Assembly: GCA_004335835.1 (NCBI GenBank)
Contig: RWJK01001607.1
Coordinates: forward strand, 36,507 to 47,072
Length of the DNA: 10,566 bases
Source of the DNA: Scenedesmus sp. ARA3
Taxonomy: Eukaryota > Chlorophyta > Chlorophyceae > Sphaeropleales > Scenedesmaceae
Direction of reading: 5' to 3'
Shown: positions 1-7,816 of the stretch, in pieces
Layout of the letters: every line of letters starts with the position of its first letter
Numbering within the stretch: the first letter of the stretch is position 1
Program-made: the position numbers and the translations under genes
Notes under the pieces: model-generated
Seen by the model: only the letters and a program-made list of their open reading frames with translations
What the model was told of the DNA's origin: nothing
Database searches by the model: none

Positions 1-54
<54 letters not shown>
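1..54. repeat. (GCA)18 triplet tract at the left edge
   Basis: Eighteen perfect GCA units on the plus strand (CTG/TGC on the sense strand of gene A). It continues to the window edge, so its true length is unknown. It directly follows the exon 4-like segment of gene A. Confidence 0.95.
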
Positions 55-56
<2 letters not shown>

Positions 57-121
57 GGTCAGCGCGGAGCCTGCACCGCCAGCAGCCAGGAACTCAGACT
101 TGAACAGGATGGAAGCAGTCT

Positions 122-162
<41 letters not shown>

Positions 163-1462
163 GAAGGCTGGAATGAAGAAGTGGTGGCAGTGTACAGAGG
201 TGGCAAGTGCGGGCAGTAGTAGCAGCAGCAGGAGGCAACAGCGTGTGCAGCAGCAAAAATTGATGCTACTGTTCAGGCGCAGAGGCAGTGCTGGCTCTCA
301 AGGATTGCAACCGCACCCTGCATGTGCAGCATCAACTAGCTATGTTGTCGAGCATCATATTAATGTTGCGTCACACTCACGAACAGAGGAGATGCGGCTG
401 CAAAGCCTGCAGCCAGCGCCAGCATGGCTGTGTTGATGCCATACACGTTGGGGTTGTTGGCAACGGGGCGCTCGATGTCAGCGCTCTGGACACCTGCAAT
501 CACAGATGGCAGCAGCAGTAGGCAGCAGCAGTAGGCAGCAGCAGCAGCAGCAGCAGCATCCAGCTTAACATCAACATGTGATGCAATGTCTGCTCCGTTC
601 GCTACTCGGTTCGTCACAGGCCGCTTGATACGCTACTGGTAGACAGGCTGGCCTTTCTGTGACCAGATCAGACATGGATTATTCAGGGTGTGCAATGTGC
701 CACTGGCAGCATGTGCATTGGTCTGCAGCAAGCCTCAGGCTCAGGCAATGCACATCTGCAAATTGCTCTGCATTGCTGCCAGAACATGACCGGACACAAT
801 ATCACTGGCAAAGATGCACACAACACACATGCTGCTACAACTGCAGCCGCCACTTACGCCTGTTGATGTTGTTCTTGCCCTTCTGCAGCTGCTGCTTGCC
901 CTGGTTGGCCACATTCCTAGCCTGGTTCTTGGCATCACGGGTGCCCCGCTTGATCTGGGACTGCCTGTCATCTTCACGGAAGGCCACCACACGCAGAGCA
1001 GCAGGCCTGCGGGTTGTTGCGCGCAGCGGCAGCAGAGTGCTGCTGTGGGGCTTGGCAGCAGCAGCCTGCGTGGTAGCAGGATGAGCAGCAGTTGACAGGT
1101 GGCGCTGTGTCAGGTGAGGGCTGGGCAGCAAGTGCGCATTGGTAGAAACAAGAGATCTCAGGGGCCCTGTTTTATTGCTGCTTGGTGTGTTCATACAACA
1201 TAGTGTCTATCAGCATCAGTAGCTGGGCCTGCAGTACTGTCTGTTCTGCTGCAATGCTGCACAGCAGCAGTGTGATGAGTAGCCTTGCTGTTCAGAGATA
1301 CACAGGCCAGCAGATCAGCTGTTTGACAGGTGACAGAGTGCATTTCCTGTCTAAAATCGCTATCACATTAGTCTTCGTGTGTCTAATGCATACTGCCAAC
1401 TTTCAACCAAGATCACCCCTTACCATGCCAGGCCTGCACATGCGCTGGTTGAGGGCGAACAT
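1..1462 (-). CDS. Gene A: partial paralogue of gene B, 5' end only
   Basis: Exons, in transcript order: 1462-1424, 1065-858, 493-381, then 119 leftwards to the window edge. Donors are GTAAGG, GTAAGT and GTGAGT; acceptors are ACGCAG, TTGCAG and CTGTAG. Phases match gene B (0, 1, 0). Exon 1 reads MFALNQRMCRPGM, against MFALSHRVGRPGM in B. Exon 2 carries the transit peptide with RRPAALRVVAF and a basic linker eight codons shorter than in B. Exon 3 contains DIERPVANNPNVYGINTA, against DIEAPVANKPTVYSINTA in B. Exon 4 begins TASILFKSEFLAAGGAG and then runs into a GCT/CTG tract that reaches the edge. By analogy with B, the stretch at 119-54 may be a truncated extra copy of exon 4, with the full exon outside the window. 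Function is as unknown as for gene B; it is probably also a plastid membrane protein. Confidence 0.75.
54..119 (-). pseudogene. Possible truncated copy of gene A exon 4 fused to a CTG tract
   Basis: TASILFKSEFLAAGGAG then SALTP corresponds to the start of exon 4 in gene B. At position 54 it meets an 18-unit triplet tract that reaches the window edge. The arrangement mirrors the truncated copy 4a of gene B. It could instead be the genuine exon, interrupted by an expanded alanine-coding run. The sequence to the left would decide. Confidence 0.5.
123..158. repeat. (CAG)12 tract in gene A intron 3
   Basis: Twelve perfect units, CTG on gene A's sense strand. The tract abuts the CTGTAG acceptor at 120, taking the place where a pyrimidine tract would be expected. 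Confidence 0.95.
508..557. repeat. CAG-rich compound tract in gene A intron 2
   Basis: Two copies of a 13-base unit, GGCAGCAGCAGTA, are followed by a CAG run. On the sense strand this is CTG-rich and lies about 15 bases upstream of the exon 3 acceptor. Confidence 0.85.
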
Positions 1463-1596
1463 TGTCGGAGCTGCTGCAATCGTTGTTGTGATAAGCTTTG
1501 CGAAAGGTTCTACGATGCGCTGATGGTGCTGGTGTGCCGTGGAAAGCTGTTGCGCTTATGACCTTCGTATGCTGCTGCTGTTTCGCGGCGAGTGCT

Positions 1597-1684
1597 CGTA
1601 TTGTCTCAGCGTGATGACCAACCTGGGATCGGAGCGTTGAAGTTTGGGTCACCGATGAAGGACGCGAACTTCAGCGTTTGTGTA
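1597..1684 (-). promoter_or_regulatory. Upstream block of gene A shared with gene B
   Basis: Counterpart of the block at 7817-7903, at the same distance from the gene A start codon. A TATA-like TATAAAT on the minus strand (1713-1707) lies just upstream of it, but gene B has no equivalent at that place. Confidence 0.45.
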
Positions 1685-1713
1685 GCAATTCTATCAAGTT
1701 ATCAAAATTTATA

Positions 1714-2700
1714 CACGTATGAGTGCGGAACGCTCTGCTTCGGCAAGTTGGGCTGGCAAACCTTGGGTTGTCGGAGGTTTGCGTGTGTACTGCTTACCAT
1801 GTGTACAGCGGCGAATCATCCACACTGCTGTAATCGAACCCGAGTGAGGAACAAGCGGGGACTAATAGCTGGTAAACTACAACCACTTGCATGTCAGATG
1901 TACGGTGGTGCCAGCATGTGTACTGTGCAGGCGAGTCAGCGCGCTGCAGGCCACCGGCTGTCAGCAGCAGCGTCACAGCAGGATACGTATGCTATGTATA
2001 CAGCAAGAGGTCAGCCGGTTGTTTAAGCACTCAAAAGTGCTGCGAAAGGATGATGCTAGCAGATCAATGCCTGCAACTTCATTGTGTCATGCTCTTTCAT
2101 ATCCCCTCAAAGCAAGCCGAGCATTTATTTGCTAATAGCGCTATTCTGCAACACTGTTGACAGAGAGATGCTGTGCTGCTGACCTGTTGTTGCACTGTTT
2201 TGCTCAGCTGTGCATATGTCAGTGCTGTGGCGAGCATGTGGCTTCACAATTGTAGCGATGCACTGTCTGCAACAGTTGCCAACCGACCCTGCACAAGATC
2301 GTCTAGCAATGTGCCCTGTTGCCTGGAGTTATGTGCCTACACTGGTAGCTGTCAGCAGTGCCTGTGAAGGAGATTGTTCTTCTGTTTGCGGCTGATATGG
2401 CCACATGCAGCCCTGCTGCCAGTCCCATGCAGGTTCATGACGCAAAGCCCTGTTACACAGTAAAAGGGCTGCGCTGCACCCGACATCATACCAGAGGACA
2501 GTTCACTTCTTCATGTTTGGCACTTGCCTTTGCACCTTCTTCAGGTGCAACAATCTCTCAAAAGCAGGAAAGTTCTGCATGGCCTGCTGCTGCTTCTACA
2601 GCAGCAGCAACCGTGTAAACGCAGCTGTAGGCTTATAAGTTCAGGCTATCTATCCAAAAATCATATTTGCATCACACAAGGTCGACAGCCATGCAGAAGC
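1714..2700. other. Intergenic region between genes B and A
   Basis: No convincing exon is seen on either strand. Open frames here lack splice context and similarity to the two paralogues. The left end is gene A's upstream region and the right end probably holds the distal 3' UTR of gene B. Confidence 0.5.
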
Positions 2701-2703
2701 TGC

Positions 2704-2708
2704 TTACA
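2704..2708 (-). terminator. Candidate polyadenylation signal TGTAA for gene B
   Basis: The minus strand reads TGTAA, the usual green-algal polyadenylation signal, about 540 bases after the gene B stop. A second TGTAA occurs at 2457-2453. Both are short motifs that can occur by chance. Confidence 0.3.
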
Positions 2709-2995
2709 AGTAGCCGCACACGCTCAAAAAGAATTCACACGGTAATGTTCAAAAGGTTTCTCCCACACAACATGCGCAAGCCACTCCCACTGTTTTTCTC
2801 ATTCTGCTGCTCTCCTCCCGAGTCGGGGACAAACACAACCCAACTCCATTCAATTCACATCTTGCCCCGCGCTTGCTGCAGCCAACCGACCCCGGCTGCT
2901 CTTTGTACTTCCAACTCACAACTCGTGCTGGCTGCAGTAGCAATCTTTTGCAGCTTCATTGCGCTCAACATCTGGAATTCGAAGGTCACAGCATT

Positions 2996-3060
2996 CTGTG
3001 AGCGCTTGAACAGACCTCCACCGCCCAGCAAGGCAGCGCTTGCCCAGATTGCCAACAGAC
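2996..3060 (-). pseudogene. 3' part copy of gene B exon 9 (copy 9d)
   Basis: Encodes LLAIWASAALLGGGGLFKRS followed by Q, a further and more diverged copy of the exon 9 tail. The frame stays open past the similarity to a TGA at 2857-2855, giving an unrelated C-terminal extension. Probably a decayed copy within the 3' UTR of gene B. Confidence 0.65.
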
Positions 3061-3114
3061 GTGAATCCAGGCCTCCCCATTTCAAACATCTACAGCCTTA
3101 GCTCTGAAGGGTGT

Positions 3115-3198
3115 TCAGTGGGTGGTCTTCTGTGCTCGCATGAGCAGGCCCACCCCACCCAGCAGAGCAGCGCTGGCCCAGGTGCTCACCAGCAGGGC
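3115..3198 (-). pseudogene. 3' part copy of gene B exon 9 (copy 9c)
   Basis: Encodes ALLVSTWASAALLGGVGLLM then RAQKTTH and a TGA stop, closely similar to the end of the full exon (GAWASGALLGGVGLLKKAQK). The 5' half of the exon is missing and no clean in-frame acceptor is visible. It is downstream of gene B's stop, so it lies in its 3' UTR or is an unused alternative terminal exon. Confidence 0.7.
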
Positions 3199-3244
3199 TT
3201 TAATCCTACACCCCCGAACCCCCAAACCCTAGGAAGAGTGCGGT

Positions 3245-4165
3245 TTAGCGGATGGGCTTCTGAGCCTTCTTCAGTAGGCCCACCCCGCCAAGCAGAGCAC
3301 CACTCGCCCAGGCGCCCACAATGACGGGCAGTAGCGGGCCAGACCTTGCTGGGTCGCCCAGCAGGGGCTGCAAGTGACACACACAGCAGACATGGTTAGG
3401 AGCTATGTGCATTTGCAGCAGCAGCAGCGGCAGCAGCAGCAGCAGCATACAGGGCAGCAGCATGCAGGGGCAGGAGGTATGGCGTGGCAGCTGCTGTGGG
3501 GTGCTGTAGGCAGCACCCGGCTAAATCGGCCAGCAGGGGCTGCACACGCAGGTGACACAGCAGACAAGCAAATGCAGGAACACAGAAGTTGACCAGGCAA
3601 ATGCAAACGCACACAATCAGCCTTGGCTGAGGCAGTAAAAGAGGCAGCAGGGAACTAGACCCAGGAAAATTGATGAACAGTAGGTGACGGTGATGTGGGT
3701 GCAGTAGGCAAGCTAGCAAGACCTGCTGCAGCTGCATGCTAATCTCACAGACTGTCTGATGCCAGTGCACAGCGCCGCTGGGTCAGCATGGTGCTGATTG
3801 CAACACCGGATGCTTGCCAAGGGCGCTGCGCACTGGCATTAACAGCTAATATCGTAAAAGCTGCAACTCACAGCAACTGCCAGCTACGCCCATCCTGAGG
3901 AATTCACGATGTCAACGAGTGTACATACAACACACTACACCACTGATTACACTACAGATTGCTGCTTGCAATCTAGAACAGCTTGTACTTGCAGCTGAGC
4001 AGTGCAGCAGAAGGACCTGTTGAGACTACAGAAACAAAAAAAATTTTAACATCACAGGCCCACCTGCAGCACCAGGAGGTGCCCAATGCCTGCAGACAGC
4101 AGGCCGATGTTGAGCAGCTTGTAGCGCACGTCAGACAGCTGGTTGCCTGCAGCTGCCTCCTGCAG

Positions 4166-4226
<61 letters not shown>

Positions 4227-4669
4227 TTTACACCCCAACAACCTCCTAGCATATAAGGTTTTGCGGGTACAGGCTGTAGCTGTGCGAACCGCTTGTAGCC
4301 AACAGCAGGCTAATAACATCTGCATCTTGGCATAACAAAAAGGCACCTGACATGCATTTCAGCGCCAAAACAACAGCCTGGTCAACTTCTTGCAAGTTGC
4401 TAGCCCATACCTTCAGGCTGAGTGCCCATGGTGCAACCAGCATCGACACGCCAGCTCCGATCAGCTGCCACAGCACGATGGACTCAGGCCCAGCAGATGC
4501 CACGCTGCCTCCAAAAACTGCCTGCAGCGTTGGCAGCGGCGCTGCAATGTAGCCTAGGCCAGACACCAGCAGTGCGGCAGTGAGGTAGGCGTAACCGGTT
4601 GAGCTGCCTCCGGTGACGCCTGTGAAGATGTTCTTGGCGTCATTGACCCAGGTCTGCAGAGGCAGAAGG

Positions 4670-4702
<33 letters not shown>

Positions 4703-7671
4703 GAGGTAGGCGTAGCCAGCAGAGCTGCCGCCGGCGCCGGTGACGCCAGTAAACATGTTCTTGGCGTCATTGATCCAGGTCTGCACAGCAAAAAGCAAAG
4801 AGCAGCAGCACAAATGATACGCAATGAATAACCAAGGAGAAAGCTGCCTTCGGAGGCGTCAGTGGTAAAATTCTTGGCGTCGTTGACCCAGGTATGCAAA
4901 CGCAGGATCAGCGGCATCAGCAGCGGCAGCAGCAGCACCAGTGTTTATGGTGGACTGCCAACGCGAGCAGCATTGTGCTGAAAACAGAGCTGGCATCAGC
5001 CCTGCACTGCAAGCCATGCACCGTGCACTGGCAGTGCTCCGCACCCCAGCACTGCTGTGCAGACAGCAGCAGCAGCGCACCACTTTTGCACGTTTGCTGT
5101 ACCTCCCGCAACAGGGGTTGACTGGACGCGGAGCTCCCCCTGTCCCCATTGGCGATAGTACTGCTTCCAGCCACAATGCAGCACACAAGCATGGCACACC
5201 CCACATATGCTTGCCCACATGCTTGCCCACATGCATGCCCACCCACCTTGGCATCTGCGACAGGGTTGTAGCCCTCAGGCGCGTTGCGTGAGTAGTTCAC
5301 CCCGGCCACGTACAGCTGGAACAGCACGCCAGCCCCAAGCACTGCCAGGCCAGTCTGGTTGAGGATCTCTGAGCCTTGTGCACCATCTAGGATGCTGGCT
5401 GACAGCGGGGTCAGCAGCAGGCCCTGCAGCAGGTTTAAAAACGCGCACATACATTTCAGTTTTGACCAGATTTCCTGAGTTTTGTTGTTTTACACCGGCC
5501 ACGTACAGCTGGAACAGCACGCCAGCCCCAAGCACTGCCAGGCCTGCTTTGGTGAGGATCTCTGGGCCCTGAGCACCATCCAGGATGCTGGCTGACAGCG
5601 GAGTCAGCAGCAGGCCCTGCAACAAGGAGAAACAACACACGTCAAAGCATTCCCGGAATGGCATGGCATGGCGTGCTCTGCTGGGAATGGTGGAGCCCTG
5701 AGCACCATCCAGGATGCTGGCGGACAGGGGCGTGAGCAGCAGGCCCTTCAAAAACGAAGCACAGAACAAAGCTGAGTGAAAAGCTTGGCAATGCACATTG
5801 GTGGCTGCCTATGTTTATGGAGTCTCTCGTTGGCTCCTGATTGGGGTTCCCACTCCTCGTTGAGTGGAGCATGTAATGTAATGTAATTTAATGGAGTTGC
5901 TGTGCCATCTGCGAGCCTCCTGCTGAACGACTTATGCATGCTTGCAAGAGATGAGCTTCACTGTGCTTGCAGGCACAATACATCTGCATACTGTTCTTTC
6001 GCTCTTTCTGTTTAGTACAGCGTATGATTAATGGAAAGCTGCAACACCAAGCATTGGATTCAGCCGCTCACCAGCAGGCCCAGCTGTGCAATGCTGAAGG
6101 TTGAGAGGCTGGCGTTGAGGCGCTTGTGCAGTGTGGAGGCCAGGTCGTCCTTGATGGCGCCATCCTGCGTGTTCGGCGGCAGTTGTTACAATTGTTATCC
6201 AACATGTTACATGCATGATTATGCAGCACAATGCCCAGGCACTGTCAGAGCTGGGCAAGCTCTACCACCCAAGGCTGCTGTGCGTGACAACTATAACAAC
6301 AGTTGCTGGGCACTGTTCTCCTGCATGCACTATGTTACAACAGCTGCCTGTCACATAAAGAATGCAACTGTTGAAGCCACACTCACCCCCTGTACGAAGT
6401 TTGTCACAGCAGCAGCAGACCAGCCCAGTGACAGGATCTGCATCAGCGGCAGGATCAGCGATGAGGCAGCACCCCCGCCAGCCAGGAAGGAGGGCTTGAA
6501 CAGGATGCCTGCGGCCTGCACAATGCGGCAGCATCAGCAGCAGCAGCAGCAGCAGCATCAGCAGCATCAGCGGCAGGATCAGCGATGAGGTGGCACCCCC
6601 GCCAGCCAGGAAGGAGGGCTTGAACAGGATGCCTGCCGCCTGTGTGTGTTTGTGTAGGGCAGCATGCAGGCAGGGTCTCGCACTGGCATGCTGCTGGGTG
6701 GACGCTGTGCGGCTGTGTTGCAGCAGCTGACAGGTGTGCTGCTGTGCTCAGCAAGTTTGTGCCAGCTGCAAACCAACAGGCACGCTCAGCGCCGCACCAG
6801 TTGAGGGTTGGAGGCTGCCAGGCCAGCAGCCAGTGCCAGCACAGCGGTGTTGATGCTGTACACCGTGGGCTTGTTGGCAACCGGTGCCTCAATATCTGGC
6901 AGGCCTGTGGCGGCGGCAGCAGCAGCAGCAGCATACTGTCAGAGGCCCATTAATCCTGTTGCCAGCACTGCCGCAGGGCACGATTGCAGCTAAGCTGGCT
7001 AGCTGCAGCAACTGCTGCGGCCGCCTCGTTGAATACAGCTGAAGATGCTGCTGCTGCTAATGCTGCCTGTGGTGCTGTCATTGGAACATGCAGCAGTGCG
7101 GGTCCTTGTTGCTTGCAGCAACCTGCAAGCCACACTGCTCACGCTTGTTGATTGTCTTCTGCAGCTGCTGCTTGTTCTTGCGCTGCACTGTCTTGGCCTC
7201 ATTTGTCTTCATCTTGAGGGAGTCTAGCCGCTTCATACTGGGCTGCTTCTTCAAAGGCTGCTTGTCATCATCACGGAAAGCAACTACTCGCAGAGCAGCA
7301 GGCCCTCGGGTGGCTGCGCGCAGTGGCAGCAACGGCATGCTGCTGCGAGCGCTGGCAGGGCGCGCAGCAGCAGCCTGCAATGCAGTTGTGTAGCACAGCG
7401 GGAGCGGTGGGTATAGTGAGCTTTGTGCGTAGAAAGATAGCAGCAGGTGGCAGCTTGAGAACGAGCGGCTCAGAGGCAGAATTCTGCCAGTACAGCTGGA
7501 GCTAAGGTGGGTTGCAACCCTCAATTGAGGCTGCTATCTGCACTTGAGCTGATCAGCTGCGCACAGGTAAGTACAGCTGTGAACGAGAGGCCATACTATA
7601 TGCTAAGCAGTGATAGATTAGCTATAGCTTACCATCCCAGGACGGCCAACGCGGTGGCTGAGGGCAAACAT
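3245..7671 (-). CDS. Gene B: complete nine-exon gene for a predicted plastid multi-pass membrane protein
   Basis: Exons, in transcript order: 7671-7633, 7374-7143, 6904-6798, 6515-6387, 6164-6072, 5423-5247, 4653-4411, 4159-4064, 3367-3245. Together they make 1239 nt, or 412 residues plus TAA. All introns are GT-AG; intron 1 is phase 0, intron 2 phase 1, the rest phase 0. Residues 1 to about 45 look like a chloroplast transit peptide (start MFALSHRVGRPGM; LRVVAF near the likely cleavage site). Residues about 45-90 form a basic, Lys/Gln-rich linker. Hydrophobic segments lie near residues 108-130, 144-167, 189-212, 220-242, 279-300, 318-339, 353-375 and 383-405, so about eight membrane spans are likely. 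The protein ends KKAQKPIR. The start is chosen because gene A has a matching first exon of identical length with a donor at the same place. Extra copies of exons 4, 6, 7 and 9 lie in the introns and beyond the stop; I used the copy with full length and intact splice sites. I do not recognise the family. A thylakoid or envelope location is inference. Confidence 0.82.
3415..3447. repeat. Imperfect CAG tract upstream of gene B exon 9
   Basis: CAG units with a single CGG interruption. It lies between truncated copy 9a and the full terminal exon, about 47 bases from the acceptor at 3368. Confidence 0.85.
3500..3539 (-). pseudogene. Truncated 5' copy of gene B exon 9 (copy 9a)
   Basis: GTGTGCAG is followed by codons for PLLADLAG, resembling PLLGDPARSG at the start of the full exon 9. 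The upstream intron end is also repeated: GTCTGCTGTGTCACC at 3565 downwards resembles GTCTGCTGTGTGTGTCAC at 3391 downwards. The similarity fades and a CTG-rich tract (about 3447-3415) follows before the full copy. Confidence 0.6.
4168..4224. repeat. (GCA)19 tract upstream of gene B exon 8
   Basis: Nineteen perfect units, the longest uninterrupted tract in the window. On the sense strand it is CTG/TGC and ends about eight bases from the acceptor at 4160. Confidence 0.95.
4672..4701. repeat. (CAG)10 tract between exon 7 copies
   Basis: Ten perfect units joining the truncated end of copy 7b to the acceptor region of the full exon 7. Confidence 0.95.
4697..4780 (-). pseudogene. Truncated extra copy of gene B exon 7 (copy 7b)
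   Basis: An intact acceptor (TGTGCAG) is followed by 28 codons starting TWINDAKNMFTGVTGAGGSS and ending GYAYLTA. They match exon 7 up to the point where the full exon reads CTCACTGCCGCACTGCTG. There the copy turns into a pure CTG tract (4701-4672), which leads into the acceptor of the full exon at 4653. No donor is present. Confidence 0.8.
4840..4893 (-). pseudogene. Truncated extra copy of gene B exon 7 with lost acceptor (copy 7a)
   Basis: Encodes TWVNDAKNFTTDASEGSF, matching the start of exon 7 (TWVNDAKNIFTGVTGGSS), then diverges. The intron-exon junction reads TGCATACC where the other copies have TGCAGACC, so the AG acceptor dinucleotide is absent. This points to a dead copy. Confidence 0.75.
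5207..5242. repeat. Three 12-base tandem units in gene B intron 6
   Basis: ATGCTTGCCCAC occurs twice, then once as ATGCATGCCCAC. The array starts immediately inside intron 6, next to the donor at 5246. Confidence 0.85.
5494..5616 (-). other. Second copy of gene B exon 6 (copy 6b), possibly spliceable
   Basis: A good acceptor (TTGTTGCAG) precedes 41 codons highly similar to the first 41 of the main exon 6 (5423-5247). Many differences are silent; replacements cluster at PEILTKA against SEILNQT. The copy ends at YVAG followed by GTAAAA, a usable phase-0 donor, so it could serve as a cassette or alternative exon without shifting the frame. It lacks the tail NYSRNAPEGYNPVADAK. Whether it is ever used cannot be seen from DNA. 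Confidence 0.7.
5692..5745 (-). pseudogene. Truncated extra copy of gene B exon 6 (copy 6a)
   Basis: After an acceptor-like TTTTTGAAG the segment encodes GLLLTPLSASILDGAQGS, identical in protein to the first 18 codons of exon 6, then diverges. It lies in the same frame as copy 6b with no stop between them. The AAG acceptor is weaker than the GCAG of the other copies. Probably a decayed tandem copy. Confidence 0.75.
6535..6572. repeat. CAG/CAT tract between exon 4 copies
   Basis: Seven perfect CAG units followed by mixed CAT and CAG units. It joins the truncated end of copy 4a to the acceptor region of the full exon 4. Confidence 0.9.
6565..6639 (-). pseudogene. Truncated extra copy of gene B exon 4 (copy 4a)
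   Basis: After a CACACACAG acceptor the segment reads AAGILFKPSFLAGGGATSSL and then ILPLM, matching the first 25 codons of the full exon 4 at 6515-6387 (one residue differs, T for A). It then dissolves into a CTG/ATG tract that ends at the acceptor of the full copy. It has no donor of its own, so splicing to it would read the tract in frame as a Leu/Met run. Confidence 0.8.
6917..6931. repeat. (CAG)5 tract upstream of gene B exon 3
   Basis: Five units with two CGG units beside them. CTG on the sense strand, about twelve bases from the acceptor at 6905. This is the position of the longer tract upstream of gene A exon 3. Confidence 0.85.
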
Positions 7672-7761
7672 CGTCGTATTGCTTCTTTGACGCTGAACGT
7701 GCGTACACGACGCCGACTGTATTGCTGCTGATTCTGTGACTTTCAAAACACGACTAACAAA

Positions 7762-7768
7762 TTATATA
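7762..7768 (-). promoter_or_regulatory. TATA-like box upstream of gene B
   Basis: The minus strand reads TATATAA about 90 bases before the gene B start codon, in an otherwise non-AT-rich region. A start of transcription some 30 bases downstream would give a 5' UTR of about 65 bases. Suggested by sequence and spacing only. Confidence 0.4.
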
Positions 7769-7816
7769 TCCCTCCAGCTTTATAGCCTGCTGTGAAACTG
7801 CGTTGTGTTCGCGTTG

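Noticed and set aside
1..560. CAG tracts as polyglutamine, polyalanine or polyleucine coding runs.
   Set aside because: Apart from the unresolved case at the left edge, every tract lies in an intron by the splice model, so the homopolymer translations are not expected in protein.
1592..2026. Plus-strand open frame of 144 codons.
   Set aside because: It lies antisense over the gene A upstream region, has no recognisable domain or splice context, and overlaps the block shared with gene B in which no frame is conserved.
2667..3101. Plus-strand open frame of 144 codons.
   Set aside because: It overlaps copy 9d of exon 9 on the opposite strand and has no independent support.
3209..3232. CCCCCGAACCCCCAAACCCTA resembling a plant-type telomere repeat.
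   Set aside because: Only one unit matches AAACCCT; there is no array, and it lies just after the gene B stop codon.
4246..4938. A single minus-strand open frame of 230 codons across all exon 7 copies.
   Set aside because: Copy 7b is in a different frame within it and copy 7a lacks an acceptor. Only the part from 4653 to 4411 is supported as coding by splice sites and by joining to neighbouring exons.
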